NCBI RefSeq assembly: GCF_025311495.1
Contig: NZ_CP104398.1
Coordinates: 806,001 to 870,000, forward strand
Length of the DNA stretch: 64,000 nucleotides
Reading direction: 5' to 3'
Origin: Limosilactobacillus oris
GTDB lineage: Bacteria; Bacillota; Bacilli; Lactobacillales; Lactobacillaceae
Of the stretch, positions 51,968-60,420 are shown one piece after another. How positions within the stretch are numbered: the stretch's first letter is position 1; every line of letters begins with the position of its first letter. The notes below the pieces were generated by a model that had not been told where the DNA came from, searched no databases, and saw nothing but the letters and a program-made list of their open reading frames with translations. Position numbers and translations under genes: made by a program.

Positions 51968-53728
51968 ATGAAAGTAAAATGCAAAAAGGTGCTTAATTGG
52001 GCCCTGCCTTACCTGGCAATTGCCACGATAATCTACATCATTATGTACCCCCAGCTGATTTCTCACGGGGTTATTCTCGGTACTGACTCAATTTTCCACT
52101 TCAACCGTTTCTACGATACTGCCAAGCAAATTCAGCAGGGCAACTGGAGCTATTTTCAAAGTAATTTTTCCTTCCAGCAAAGTGGCCGGGTAATCAATGC
52201 CGTCTATGGTCCCCTCTTTGCCTACCTTAACGGGATCCTCCTCGGCCTGCTGGGCACCTGGTTCCGCTACCAGGTCATCTCGAGCTTCCTCGTCTATTTC
52301 ATCGGTGGCGTGGGCATGTACCAGCTGGCAATTAAGGTCAAGGCCAGTCGGCGGATTGCCCTCCTTGTCAGCATGATTTTTCTCTGCCTCGGTTGGCTAC
52401 CCCGCTGGGAACTGGCGCAGAACATGAATGCCTGGGGGGCGGCGCTTGCACCATACATGATCATGCTGGGCATTACCATGCTCCAAGATCGAGCACGCCC
52501 TGTCCACTGGCTGCCACTAATGAGCCTGATGACCATTATTGTTCAGATTCACCTCCTTAGTTCGCTTTTCTTCACGCTTACCCTCGTGCCCTTCTTCGTG
52601 ATTGGACTAATCCGAACGAACCACCGGGGACAGATGCTGGCGGCGACCCTCAAGGCGATCGCGGGGACGATTGTCCTGACCGCCAACGTCTGGGGCGCCC
52701 TGCTGATGCTCAACCTCCACAACCACATTGCCAAGCCAGCACCATTTGACATGGTCGATAACGCCCTGAAGGCCTCCCGTTTTTCAAGCACCCGGGACTA
52801 CCTGATCTATTTTTGCTGGCTCCTCTTCCTGCTCCAGCTACTGTACGTCCTCGCGACTTTCCGCCGGTCACTCGTCAACACCACGGTTACTATCATGGGG
52901 GCCGTAATCCTCTTTATCAGCTCGGTCTGGTTCCCCTGGTCAATGGTCCAGCACGCGCTGCCAGGCTTACAGACTACCCTGCAGTTTCCCAACCGCCTGA
53001 CGGTAATCGCCTATCCCCTGCTACTGACGGGAGTCGCATGCAGCTGCCAGCAGCTCGTGATGGCGCCTAAAGCTGATAAACTCCGGCTCCGGGTCATCAC
53101 GGGGCTGCTCCTCTTCGCCCTCTTCCAAGTGGCAATCCCCACCACCACCAGCGTTTTCCAACGCACCGCCATTTATGAGTCGGACGAAGTCTTGAATACT
53201 TCATCCGCCCTTGCCTGGGTAACGCCAAACGCAAAGAGCATTCGGCGTGCGGTTCATAATGACTATCCCGGGCAGCTCCTCCTCCGGGTGGAAAAGCGGG
53301 CCCCAGACTACCTGCCGATTCCAGAAAAATACCTGCATAAAAAATACGTGCGGTCTTACGCCTACCAGGACCAGATTATCGACCATTCGAAGGAGTTCAA
53401 GCACACGGTCCTGCCGGGCGGCCGACTCCAACTGACTTGGCGGGCCAACCATGCTGGACCCGTACGCTTGCCAATCGTGACCTACCAGGAATCCCGTTTA
53501 GTAGTCAACGGGCACCAGTTGCGCCACTACTCACGCTCTTGCGTCGGGGCACCGACCGTTGACCAGCGAAAAGGACGCAACACGGCAGTGCTCAGTTTCT
53601 ATCAGGCGGGATGGTTTACCGTCCTCCTGGTCGTTTCCCTGACCGGCTTAACCGCCCTGAGTTTCTACGGCCTGTACAAACTGATTCGCTGGGTACCGCA
53701 AAAGTACCAGGAAATTATTAACCAGTAG
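51968..53728 (+). CDS. Large polytopic membrane protein, PTPS-related domain family
   Basis: About 586 residues from ATG 51968 (MKVKCKKVLNWALPYLAIAT). Around 11-12 transmembrane helices. The early periplasmic segment GVILGTDSIFHFNRFYDTAKQIQQGNWSYF resembles the 6-pyruvoyl-tetrahydropterin synthase-related membrane proteins, whose layout recalls GT-C glycosyltransferases (acidic motif after TM1). A soluble extracellular domain lies at about 410-540 and a final helix near the C-terminus. It may add sugars to wall or lipid carriers; that is inference. Confidence 0.8.
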   Translation: MKVKCKKVLNWALPYLAIATIIYIIMYPQLISHGVILGTDSIFHFNRFYDTAKQIQQGNWSYFQSNFSFQQSGRVINAVYGPLFAYLNGILLGLLGTWFRYQVISSFLVYFIGGVGMYQLAIKVKASRRIALLVSMIFLCLGWLPRWELAQNMNAWGAALAPYMIMLGITMLQDRARPVHWLPLMSLMTIIVQIHLLSSLFFTLTLVPFFVIGLIRTNHRGQMLAATLKAIAGTIVLTANVWGALLMLNLHNHIAKPAPFDMVDNALKASRFSSTRDYLIYFCWLLFLLQLLYVLATFRRSLVNTTVTIMGAVILFISSVWFPWSMVQHALPGLQTTLQFPNRLTVIAYPLLLTGVACSCQQLVMAPKADKLRLRVITGLLLFALFQVAIPTTTSVFQRTAIYESDEVLNTSSALAWVTPNAKSIRRAVHNDYPGQLLLRVEKRAPDYLPIPEKYLHKKYVRSYAYQDQIIDHSKEFKHTVLPGGRLQLTWRANHAGPVRLPIVTYQESRLVVNGHQLRHYSRSCVGAPTVDQRKGRNTAVLSFYQAGWFTVLLVVSLTGLTALSFYGLYKLIRWVPQKYQEIINQ

Positions 53729-53737
53729 CTAAACAGT

Positions 53738-53769
53738 AAAGGGGCTGTGACATAAATCCTATTACTTTA
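53738..53769. repeat. Family C repeat fragment cut by IS30
   Basis: GGGGCTGTGACATAAATCC then ATTACTTTA matches the end of the family C element (inverse of 22170-22197, GGGCTGTGACAAAAGCCCG then ATTACTTTA). The match stops where the IS30 end begins. Confidence 0.7.
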
Positions 53770-54665
53770 GGTAGATTGTAAAATTTAAGTTGAACATTTA
53801 AGTGGACAGAAAAACCCATAAAGGTCTTTAATGGTGTTACCACAACATTCCATTGAAAGAAGGACCTTTATGGGCACCACTATGTTATCATTTTCAGACC
53901 GCGTTGTCATCGAAACACTTCATAACGAAAAACGTTCCTTGCAGTATATCGCTAACTACTTAGGCTTTAGTAAGACCACTATCTTCAATGAGTTCCATCG
54001 TTTAGATGTTGCTTATCAGGCTCGCTTAGCCCAAGCTGACTTCGAAAAGAAGGTCACCCAACGAGGACGCAAATCTTCTCTAACTACTAATCTCAAACAA
54101 CTGATTGAAGAGAAAATTAAGGTCCAGAAATGGTCAGCTGAACAGGTCGTGCATGTGTTTGGAATTGCCTATAAGTCAATCTACAATTGGATTGACCAAG
54201 GATTGCTTGACCTCCAGCTCAAGGACTTACCAGATCACGGTATCCGTAGACATCGGGCCAAAGAAAAGCGCGGTACCTTTAGCCACGGGCGCTCCGTAGA
54301 AGAACGGCCTGCTAGTGTTGACACCCGTCAGGAATTTGGCCATTTTGAAGCTGATACTGTTCTCTCTGGTAAGCGTAAGGGCCAAGCAGTCGCCACTTTC
54401 GTAGAACGAAAGAGTCGTCTTACCATCGTTAAACGCCTTAATGGTCGTGATAGTCAATCAATGAAGCAGGCAATTGTCGAGCTAGCTCATCAACTTAATG
54501 GCAAGCTTAAAACGCTGACCGTTGATCATGGAAAAGAATTTGCGGACTTTCACACAATCGAGGAATTAACCGGTACACCGGTGTGTTTTGCCCACGCCTA
54601 CTCACCACATGAACGCGGTAGTAACGAAAACCGTAATCGGGTCCTACGACGTTTTATACCCAATT
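53770..54665 (+). mobile_element. IS30-family element, 3'-truncated
   Basis: Left end GGTAGATTGTAAAATTTAAG corresponds to the left end of the intact copy at 62394. The right part, including about 40 codons of transposase and the right inverted repeat, is missing. The match to the intact copy ends near 54665 and unrelated sequence follows. Confidence 0.88.
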
Positions 54666-54667
54666 GA
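53870..54667 (+). pseudogene. IS30-family transposase, truncated
   Basis: Start ATG 53870; 265 residues instead of 307. The N-terminal HTH (RSLQYIANYLGFSKTTIFNE) and the DDE core are present: Asp in FGHFEADTVLSG, Asp in LTVDHGKEF, Glu in RGSNENRNR. It lacks the C-terminal tail after VLRRFIP, where the intact copy continues KGQAIEELS. The start codon is held in a hairpin (arms 53815-53826 and 53863-53874). Probably immobile without its right end. Confidence 0.88.
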
Positions 54668-54749
54668 GAAATGACATCGCATCATTACAGCACAAAAGGT
54701 AAATGCTAAAATAGAAGTAAGTTAATTATCTGGAAAGGAGGAGTCCAGA

Positions 54750-55457
54750 TTGGATAGTAAGATTGTTGCCCGCCCCTTAGTCACCATCACGAATGTCATT
54801 TGGAGCTTTAATACAGAATTGCACCGGCCGCAATTATTGTTAATTAAACGGGCCGATGAACCATTAAAGGGCAAGTGGGCCTTGCCAGAAACTCTGTTGC
54901 GTAGTCATGAAAGTGCTGATGCAGCGTGTATTCGCTTGATTGACGATAAGATTGGCCTCCAGGTGCCGATGAGTTCAACTGAACAATTGGCTACTTTTAC
55001 TGATCCCAACCGGGTTACTGGTAGCCGGGCCTTATCATTAGCCTACATGACTTATCTGCCTTCGACGCCCAAGCTGCATCCGGGCTATGGGGCAACGGAC
55101 GCTCAATGGTTTACCTTGAGTGCTGATCAACGCAAGTATGTAATTAGTCACGATCGGCAGCAATTCATCCTAACGACACCTTCTGACCTTGCGTTTGACC
55201 ATGTTCAAATTATCAACACCGCCATTAATCGGATCAAAAATAAGCTCGATTACCAACCAGGTATTCTCCACATTCTCGGCGATTCCTTTACCCTGCGTCA
55301 GGCCCGGGAAGTCTTTGCGGCGTTCTTAGGAACGACCCTGGATAAAATTGATAATTCCAATTTTAAGAAAACTCATAACCACCTGTTTAAGGAAGTCGGC
55401 ACCGCCTCATTACAACACTCAGGTCGGCCGCCAAAGTTGTTTAAGCTAAATTGTTAA
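54750..55457 (+). CDS. NrtR-like Nudix transcriptional regulator of NAD metabolism
   Basis: 235 residues. N-terminal Nudix-fold domain (about 5-150) whose Nudix box is degenerate: at ETLLRSHESADAACIRLIDDKIGL the catalytic REUxEE is RLIDDK, so hydrolysis is probably lost. The C-terminal winged-helix domain (about 165-235) contains FTLRQAREVFAAFLG. NrtR proteins sense ADP-ribose or related NAD metabolites and repress NAD salvage genes. It precedes pncB-pncA on the same strand. GGAAAGGAGGAG lies before the start (TTG). Confidence 0.82.
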   Translation: MDSKIVARPLVTITNVIWSFNTELHRPQLLLIKRADEPLKGKWALPETLLRSHESADAACIRLIDDKIGLQVPMSSTEQLATFTDPNRVTGSRALSLAYMTYLPSTPKLHPGYGATDAQWFTLSADQRKYVISHDRQQFILTTPSDLAFDHVQIINTAINRIKNKLDYQPGILHILGDSFTLRQAREVFAAFLGTTLDKIDNSNFKKTHNHLFKEVGTASLQHSGRPPKLFKLNC

Positions 55458-55467
55458 TTTTATAAAC

Positions 55468-55532
55468 TTGCATTTTCAAAAAGAGTATCTATACTAGAAG
55501 TAAATAAAAGTCAAAGATACTTTTATTTTTAC
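55468..55532 (+). promoter_or_regulatory. pncBA promoter with inverted-repeat operator
   Basis: TTGCAT (55468-55473), 16 bp, TATACT (55490-55495). The inverted repeat GTAAATAAAAGT (55500-55511) and ACTTTTATTTTTAC (55519-55532) overlaps the expected start. A shorter palindrome AGTATCTATACT covers the -10. Good candidates for NrtR binding. Confidence 0.6.
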
Positions 55533-55574
55533 GATAATTAAAGTACTTTTTACTCAAAAGAAAGTGTGGGTAAT

Positions 55575-57017
55575 ATGGATTTACAAATGTTAACCGACCT
55601 TTATGAATTCTCAATGGCAAATGGCTATTACGCCATCCTGCCCCATGATCGTCAGGCCCGGTTCGACGTTTTCTACCGGCGGGTTCCTGATAACGGCAGC
55701 TTTGTTATTGCGGCCGGTCTCCAACAAGTAGTTGAACAAGTTGCTAACTGGCATTTTTCTAAGGAAAACATTGAATACCTGAAATTATTAAAAGAGTTCA
55801 GTCCTAATTTTCTGGACTACCTCAGCAAAATTAAAAACGGCTGCACTATTCAAGCGCTCCCTGAAGGTACTCCAGTATTCCCACGAGAACCAATTATCTC
55901 CATTAGTGGTCCATTAATTGAGGCCCAACTCTTAGAAACTTTCGTCCTCAATATTATTAACCACCAGTCACTAATTGCCACTAAGTCATGGCAGATTAAC
56001 CATGCCGCGCAAGGACTGCCAATAATGGAATTTGGTGCCCGGCGTGCGCAAGGACCCGACGCAGCCACTTATGGTGCACGGGCAGCTGTGATTGGCGGTT
56101 GCACCAGTACCTCAAACTTGCAAGCAGCTAGTCAATTCCACATCCCCGCAGCGGGAACAATGGCCCACGCCTGGGTAGAAAGCTTCCCTGACGAACTCAG
56201 CGCCTTTCAAGCATGGGCAAAAGTTTATCCAAATAAAATTTCCCTACTGGTTGATACGTATGATGTCCTTAAATCAGGGGTTCCAAACGCTATTCGGGTC
56301 TTTAAGCAAGCTCGGGCCAATGGTCATGAACCAGTTGGCATTCGGATTGATTCCGGGGATATTTCTCAACTTGCCATTAAAGCACGCCAGATGCTTGATG
56401 AAGCGGGCTTCCTAAAGGCTAAGATCACTGCTTCTAATGCGCTTGATGCCCACGTTGTGAAATCACTGCTGGACGAGGGTGCACCAATTGATAACTTTGG
56501 GATTGGTGAAAGCTTGATTACTAGTTCTTCTAGTCCGGTCTTAAGCGGCGTTTATAAATTAGCGGAAGAAAAAGTCAATGGTAAATGGATTCCAACGATT
56601 AAGGTTAGTGATAGCCGGGAAAAGGTTACTATTCCAGGTAACAAGCAGGTTTATCGGATCTACAGTAATGACCTGCCAAATAAGGCCATTGCCGATGTCA
56701 TTGCCCTGGCTGATGAACCCATCACTGCACCGCTCAAGGTTGTTAACTCCAACCCTACCGCAACTAATGCCAGTCAAGTCTTAGCCAACTTTACTGCTAA
56801 GCCGCTATTAAAAACCTACTTAACAGCAGGCCAGCCGGTAAAGGTGGAAACGGATGTCTTTAAGATTCAACAAACTTCCCGGCAATTGCTCGCTCAATTA
56901 CCAGAAGCAAGTAAGCGGCTAGTCAACCCTGATCGCTACCCGGTTTACTTAACCGCTAAGTTAGCTGACCTTCAAGAACAATTGATTACCAAAGCCCAGT
57001 TTGCTGAGGAGAATTAA
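55575..57017 (+). CDS. pncB: Nicotinate phosphoribosyltransferase
   Basis: About 480 residues from ATG 55575. Starts MDLQMLTDLYEFSMANGYY, the conserved N-terminus, with FGARRAQGPDAATYGARAAVIGG (phosphoribosyl binding) and IRIDSGDISQLA, which carries the ligand Asp. Converts nicotinate and PRPP to nicotinate mononucleotide. Adjacent pncA supplies nicotinate from nicotinamide. Confidence 0.95.
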   Translation: MDLQMLTDLYEFSMANGYYAILPHDRQARFDVFYRRVPDNGSFVIAAGLQQVVEQVANWHFSKENIEYLKLLKEFSPNFLDYLSKIKNGCTIQALPEGTPVFPREPIISISGPLIEAQLLETFVLNIINHQSLIATKSWQINHAAQGLPIMEFGARRAQGPDAATYGARAAVIGGCTSTSNLQAASQFHIPAAGTMAHAWVESFPDELSAFQAWAKVYPNKISLLVDTYDVLKSGVPNAIRVFKQARANGHEPVGIRIDSGDISQLAIKARQMLDEAGFLKAKITASNALDAHVVKSLLDEGAPIDNFGIGESLITSSSSPVLSGVYKLAEEKVNGKWIPTIKVSDSREKVTIPGNKQVYRIYSNDLPNKAIADVIALADEPITAPLKVVNSNPTATNASQVLANFTAKPLLKTYLTAGQPVKVETDVFKIQQTSRQLLAQLPEASKRLVNPDRYPVYLTAKLADLQEQLITKAQFAEEN

Positions 57018-57018
57018 A

Positions 57019-57567
57019 ATGGCAAAAGCATTATTAATTATTGACTACACAAATGACTTTGTCGCTGATAATGGATCCCTAACCGTCGGTAAACCAGCCC
57101 AGGCGTTAGAGCAACCCATCATTAGTTTAGCTAACCAGTTTCTTAAAAATAAGGATTACGTGATTCTGCCGACTGATGGTCACTTGAAAGATGATCATTT
57201 TAATCCCGAACATCGCCTATACCCACCCCACAATATTATTGGGACTAAGGGACAAAAATTATATGGCAAGGTTGGTCAATGGTTCCAACAAAATCAGACT
57301 GATCCCCACGTCTATAAATTTAATAAAAACCGCTATTCCGCTTTCCAGAATACTAATCTAGACAATTATTTACGGGAACGGCGGATTAACGATGTCTGGA
57401 TCTGTGGAGTATGTACCGATATCTGTGTATTACACACGGCAATTAGTGCATATAACCGTGATTATCAAATTGTCATCCCGCAAAAGGCAGTCGCTACTTT
57501 CTCCGAACTGGGAGCAAAGTGGGCAATGGGACACTTCAAGAATGTTCTTGGAACAACGATTCGTTAA
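57019..57567 (+). CDS. pncA: Nicotinamidase
   Basis: 182 residues from ATG 57019 (MAKALLIIDYTNDF), GAGGAG upstream, one base after the pncB stop. Isochorismatase-like hydrolase with catalytic Asp in IIDYTNDF, Lys around HVYKFNKNRYSAF, and catalytic Cys in CGVCTDICVLHTA (about residue 137). Metal-binding region includes DGHLKDDHFNPEHRLYPPH. Deaminates nicotinamide to nicotinate. Confidence 0.95.
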   Translation: MAKALLIIDYTNDFVADNGSLTVGKPAQALEQPIISLANQFLKNKDYVILPTDGHLKDDHFNPEHRLYPPHNIIGTKGQKLYGKVGQWFQQNQTDPHVYKFNKNRYSAFQNTNLDNYLRERRINDVWICGVCTDICVLHTAISAYNRDYQIVIPQKAVATFSELGAKWAMGHFKNVLGTTIR

Positions 57568-57588
57568 CGTAAAAGGAAGCATCTAACA

Positions 57589-58419
57589 ATGAGTTTTTAT
57601 GGCAACCAAACTGAAAGGATGGTTGAATCAGCCACTCCGGGTATTCATTTGCACACAATCACGAACTTAGCTGAAACTCCACAGGTAAATATAATTATCG
57701 TTCATGGGTTATCATCATATGCTAAAAGTTATGACCCCTTCGCTAGTTTTCTTGTTAAGCATGATTGCAACGTTTTTCGCTACGATCAGCCTGGTCATGG
57801 AAAGTCAGAGGGACCCCGGGGATATATGGATTCTTTAGCTGACCTGTATGAAAATTTACATGTAATGGTTAGAAGGACTAAAACGGCTTATCCAAACCTT
57901 CCCCTATTTGTCATTGGTCATAGCATGGGTGGCGAAACAGTCCTCTTATATGGTATAAAGTACCCGCAAACGGTTGATGGATTCGTGGTGGCTGATCCAG
58001 TTTCCATTGTTAAAGCACCAAATTCATGGAGTAAGGGTTTAACAGGCGACCCTAAGAAACAATTACCTAACGTGTTAAGTACAGGGCTTAACAGTGATCC
58101 ACGAGTAGTTCATAGAATTCAAAATGATCCTGCTAATCTGCATCACTTGACAGTTGGAATTTTGCAGAATGAAATTAAGGGAGCTTACTTCCTTCGGGAA
58201 CACTTAACTGGCTTTAAGGATCCACTATTGTTTTTACAAGGTCAAAAAGACGGTTTGATTGATTATCATGATTCATTAGAAGCTTACGCAATGATTGCTT
58301 CTAATGACAAAGAGCTTCACGTCTACTCTTCTCTAATGCACAATATTTTTGACGAGCCCCAACGAAAATGGGATATCTACTCAGAAGTCGTCCAGTGGAT
58401 TAATCGTCATCGATATTGA
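57589..58419 (+). CDS. Alpha/beta hydrolase (monoacylglycerol lipase/lysophospholipase type)
   Basis: 276 residues. IIVHGLSSYAKSYDPFASFLVKHDCNVFRYDQPGHGKSEG is the cap-type serine lipase N-terminus; the nucleophile is in VIGHSMGGETVLL (about 122-134), the Asp in FLQGQKDGLIDY, and the His in SSLMHNIFDE. Cytosolic. Placed 21 bp after pncA and ahead of a shared terminator, so it may be co-transcribed with NAD salvage; a link in function is not evident. Confidence 0.88.
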   Translation: MSFYGNQTERMVESATPGIHLHTITNLAETPQVNIIIVHGLSSYAKSYDPFASFLVKHDCNVFRYDQPGHGKSEGPRGYMDSLADLYENLHVMVRRTKTAYPNLPLFVIGHSMGGETVLLYGIKYPQTVDGFVVADPVSIVKAPNSWSKGLTGDPKKQLPNVLSTGLNSDPRVVHRIQNDPANLHHLTVGILQNEIKGAYFLREHLTGFKDPLLFLQGQKDGLIDYHDSLEAYAMIASNDKELHVYSSLMHNIFDEPQRKWDIYSEVVQWINRHRY

Positions 58420-58458
58420 CACTGAGTTGCAGCTATTAAACCACTTTGAAATTATAAA

Positions 58459-58503
58459 AGAGACGCAACGAATGACACTTTCGTCACTGTTACGTCTCTT
58501 TTT
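58459..58503 (+). terminator. Terminator of the pncBA-hydrolase operon
   Basis: AGAGACG (58459-58465) pairs with CGTCTCT (58493-58499), with inner AAC/GTT and ATGACA/TGTCAT-like pairing around CGAA; followed by TTTTT. Confidence 0.85.
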
Positions 58504-58519
58504 CATATGGTTAATGATC

Positions 58520-58891
58520 CTAATGAACAATGGCCTTCTTTAACAGGTATCCACATTGCCCTGCACTAACCACTGTTAAGCCGCTAATAAGTCCCAGGTT
58601 GTTATCCCGCAAAACAAATGCAACAATGATTCCAGAAATTAAAGTCGCCCCTAATCACAATTAATTGCTGGTATTTAAACTTCCTGAAAAATTCCGTTAT
58701 TCTTGATTCTTATCAATGCGGTTGATTGTTAATGGGTATTTCTTATCGAGTTTAGGAGTAACAAATTTAATAGTTAATCCCTTTTTCAACGGTCCCATTA
58801 GTATCCAAGCGCTAATCCATAACATCCCCACTATCGATGACCAAATATCACTACCTTGAATTAGTGGAAACATGCATCCCCAAATTAACAT
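58520..58891 (-). pseudogene. Remnant of a small membrane protein gene
   Basis: On the minus strand an AT-rich 64-codon frame (58697-58891, starting MLIWGCMFPLIQGSDIWSS, two hydrophobic stretches) is followed by a stop. A second frame then encodes LGATLISGIIVAFVLRDNN and VSAGQCGYLLKKAIVH, ending at about 58525. The break in frame near 58660 suggests a frameshifted two- to three-helix membrane protein. No family recognised. This fills most of the 520-bp gap between the hydrolase and the FNR-like gene. Confidence 0.5.
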
Positions 58892-58940
58892 AATGATATA
58901 ACGTGTATATTATCAACTAAGCAATAATTGCCTAACTAAA

Positions 58941-59576
58941 CTAATTTTCGAATAATTCAATTCGACGTAATTGACGTTTCAGTTGACCTTGCTTTTCTAA
59001 TAAAGCAAATTTACGAGACAGGGTCTCAGGTGTTGTTCCAAGATATAAGGCTAAGTCCTTCATTTTTAAGGGTAAGGTAAAATTATTTTTACCAATTTCA
59101 TCTGTATATGTTTGTAAATACTTTAATAACCGGTCTTCAACCTTCGGCAAAGCCAACAAGTGAACTTGTTTTTGCATTTCCGAAACTTTAACAATATTTA
59201 GTTCCAATAATCGAATACTTAATTCTGGCTGTTTATGCATCAACTTCAATAAATCCTGCCGTTTTAATAAACAAATTTCACTGTGTTCCGTAGTCTCGAC
59301 GTAATTATTGATATTCTTTTGACCAAAAAGCCAATCCTCACCAATATAATCACCAGTATGCAAGATTTGCAAAACATTCTCATAGCCGTCTTCATCTAAG
59401 GTGTACTGCTTAGCGTTACCATCAGCGACAATTACTAAATTATCATCTATCGTTGGATCAATTATCACTTCACCCTTTTGATAGTTCTTATGCTGAACTA
59501 ATTTTTCGATTTGCATCTTCTCATCCTGAGGTAAAGCATTAAATAGTGGTACTAAGTTAACACATAAATCAGCCAT
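58941..59576 (-). CDS. CRP/FNR-family regulator, FLP type (Cys5/Cys102)
   Basis: About 211 residues if started at ATG 59576, favoured by spacing; ATG 59585 lies two bases from AAAGGA. N-terminal cyclic-nucleotide-like beta-roll (about 15-115), dimer helix, C-terminal HTH. Cysteines fall at positions 5 and 102, the pair described as a dithiol-disulfide switch in Lactobacillus casei FLP. No four-Cys iron-sulfur set. Recognition helix TTPETLSRKF keeps the E..SR residues that in FNR read TTGAT. Last gene of the metal-ATPase operon, 10 bp after the Dps-like gene. Confidence 0.88.
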   Translation of the reverse strand: MADLCVNLVPLFNALPQDEKMQIEKLVQHKNYQKGEVIIDPTIDDNLVIVADGNAKQYTLDEDGYENVLQILHTGDYIGEDWLFGQKNINNYVETTEHSEICLLKRQDLLKLMHKQPELSIRLLELNIVKVSEMQKQVHLLALPKVEDRLLKYLQTYTDEIGKNNFTLPLKMKDLALYLGTTPETLSRKFALLEKQGQLKRQLRRIELFEN

Positions 59577-59595
59577 TAAATTCATCGTCCTTTAA

Positions 59596-60141
59596 TTAAA
59601 AGTCATCATCGTCATCTTCGACATACAATCCTTCTTTTAGTTCATGACCTAAGAAGTCTTGAGTTACCCGAATTTGCTCCTTAATCCAAGCCATTAAATT
59701 AGTTAAATTAGCAGATAATTCTGGCCAACTTTCATTGTTAGCTAAAGCAATTGCCTTAGTAATGAAGAGCGTTTGCGTATCAAAATCTTTTACCAAGGCA
59801 AATATTTGATTATCACCTGCTAAATATTTACTACTGCCATCTTCTTCTAGCATAGAATATTCCTTAAATTGAGCTGTAATTGTTGGAATACTTTCACCAT
59901 TATTAACCAATAAGTGATTCAATTGGTCAAATTCCTGAAGTTCATAAGCAATCCAACCAGCAGCTTTTTCGGCTAAAAAAAGACTAGCAGATCCTTTAGC
60001 AAATAAGTTAGCTTGGTTAATCTTTAAAGAATGGATTAACAAGTTAGAAATAATGTGACCAGTCATGGCAGCTGCAGTTGGCTGATGGTGATCAAGGTCG
60101 CTTTGCTTCAATTCCGCCTGGTATTTTTCTTCTGCATTCAT
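59596..60141 (-). CDS. Dps/ferritin-like protein (divergent)
   Basis: 181 residues, wholly helical. The segment TAAAMTGHIISNLLIHSLKINQANLF and the later ESIPTITAQFKEYSMLEEDG resemble the Dps fold (helix A with His; the PxxTxxEY loop). Other expected ferroxidase ligands are not clearly conserved, so iron oxidation is uncertain. C-terminus is acidic (EDDDDDF). Start overlaps the HMA chaperone stop (ATGA). Encoded with a metal ATPase and chaperone, it may store or buffer metal. Confidence 0.65.
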   Translation of the reverse strand: MNAEEKYQAELKQSDLDHHQPTAAAMTGHIISNLLIHSLKINQANLFAKGSASLFLAEKAAGWIAYELQEFDQLNHLLVNNGESIPTITAQFKEYSMLEEDGSSKYLAGDNQIFALVKDFDTQTLFITKAIALANNESWPELSANLTNLMAWIKEQIRVTQDFLGHELKEGLYVEDDDDDF

Positions 60142-60371
60142 CAGTTAAGCTCCTTTTCCTTAATTCCTTGTACTTCATAACCCATTTTTTCAATAGCTGT
60201 CTTGACGTCAACAGTTGTAGTCTTATCAGGATCCAACGTAAATTTTAGCTTTCCTGCATTGAATAAAACTTTGATTTGGTCGGTTCCATCCAAACTACCA
60301 ACCGCCCTTTCAATTTTACTTAAGCATGAAGGACAGGTCATACCAGATAATTTCATCATTACTTTTTCCAT
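60141..60371 (-). CDS. HMA-domain metallochaperone (CopZ-like)
   Basis: 76 residues, ferredoxin-like HMA fold. Metal-binding motif MTCPSC at about residues 12-17, ending in a Lys/Glu tail. It would deliver a soft or divalent metal to the adjacent ATPase, which itself has no N-terminal HMA domain. 50 bp after the ATPase gene and overlapping the Dps-like gene by 1-4 bp. Confidence 0.9.
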   Translation of the reverse strand: MEKVMMKLSGMTCPSCLSKIERAVGSLDGTDQIKVLFNAGKLKFTLDPDKTTTVDVKTAIEKMGYEVQGIKEKELN

Positions 60372-60420
60372 GATTAAATTCCCCTTCCTTATTAATTTAC
60401 ATATCTAATGATACTTTGTT

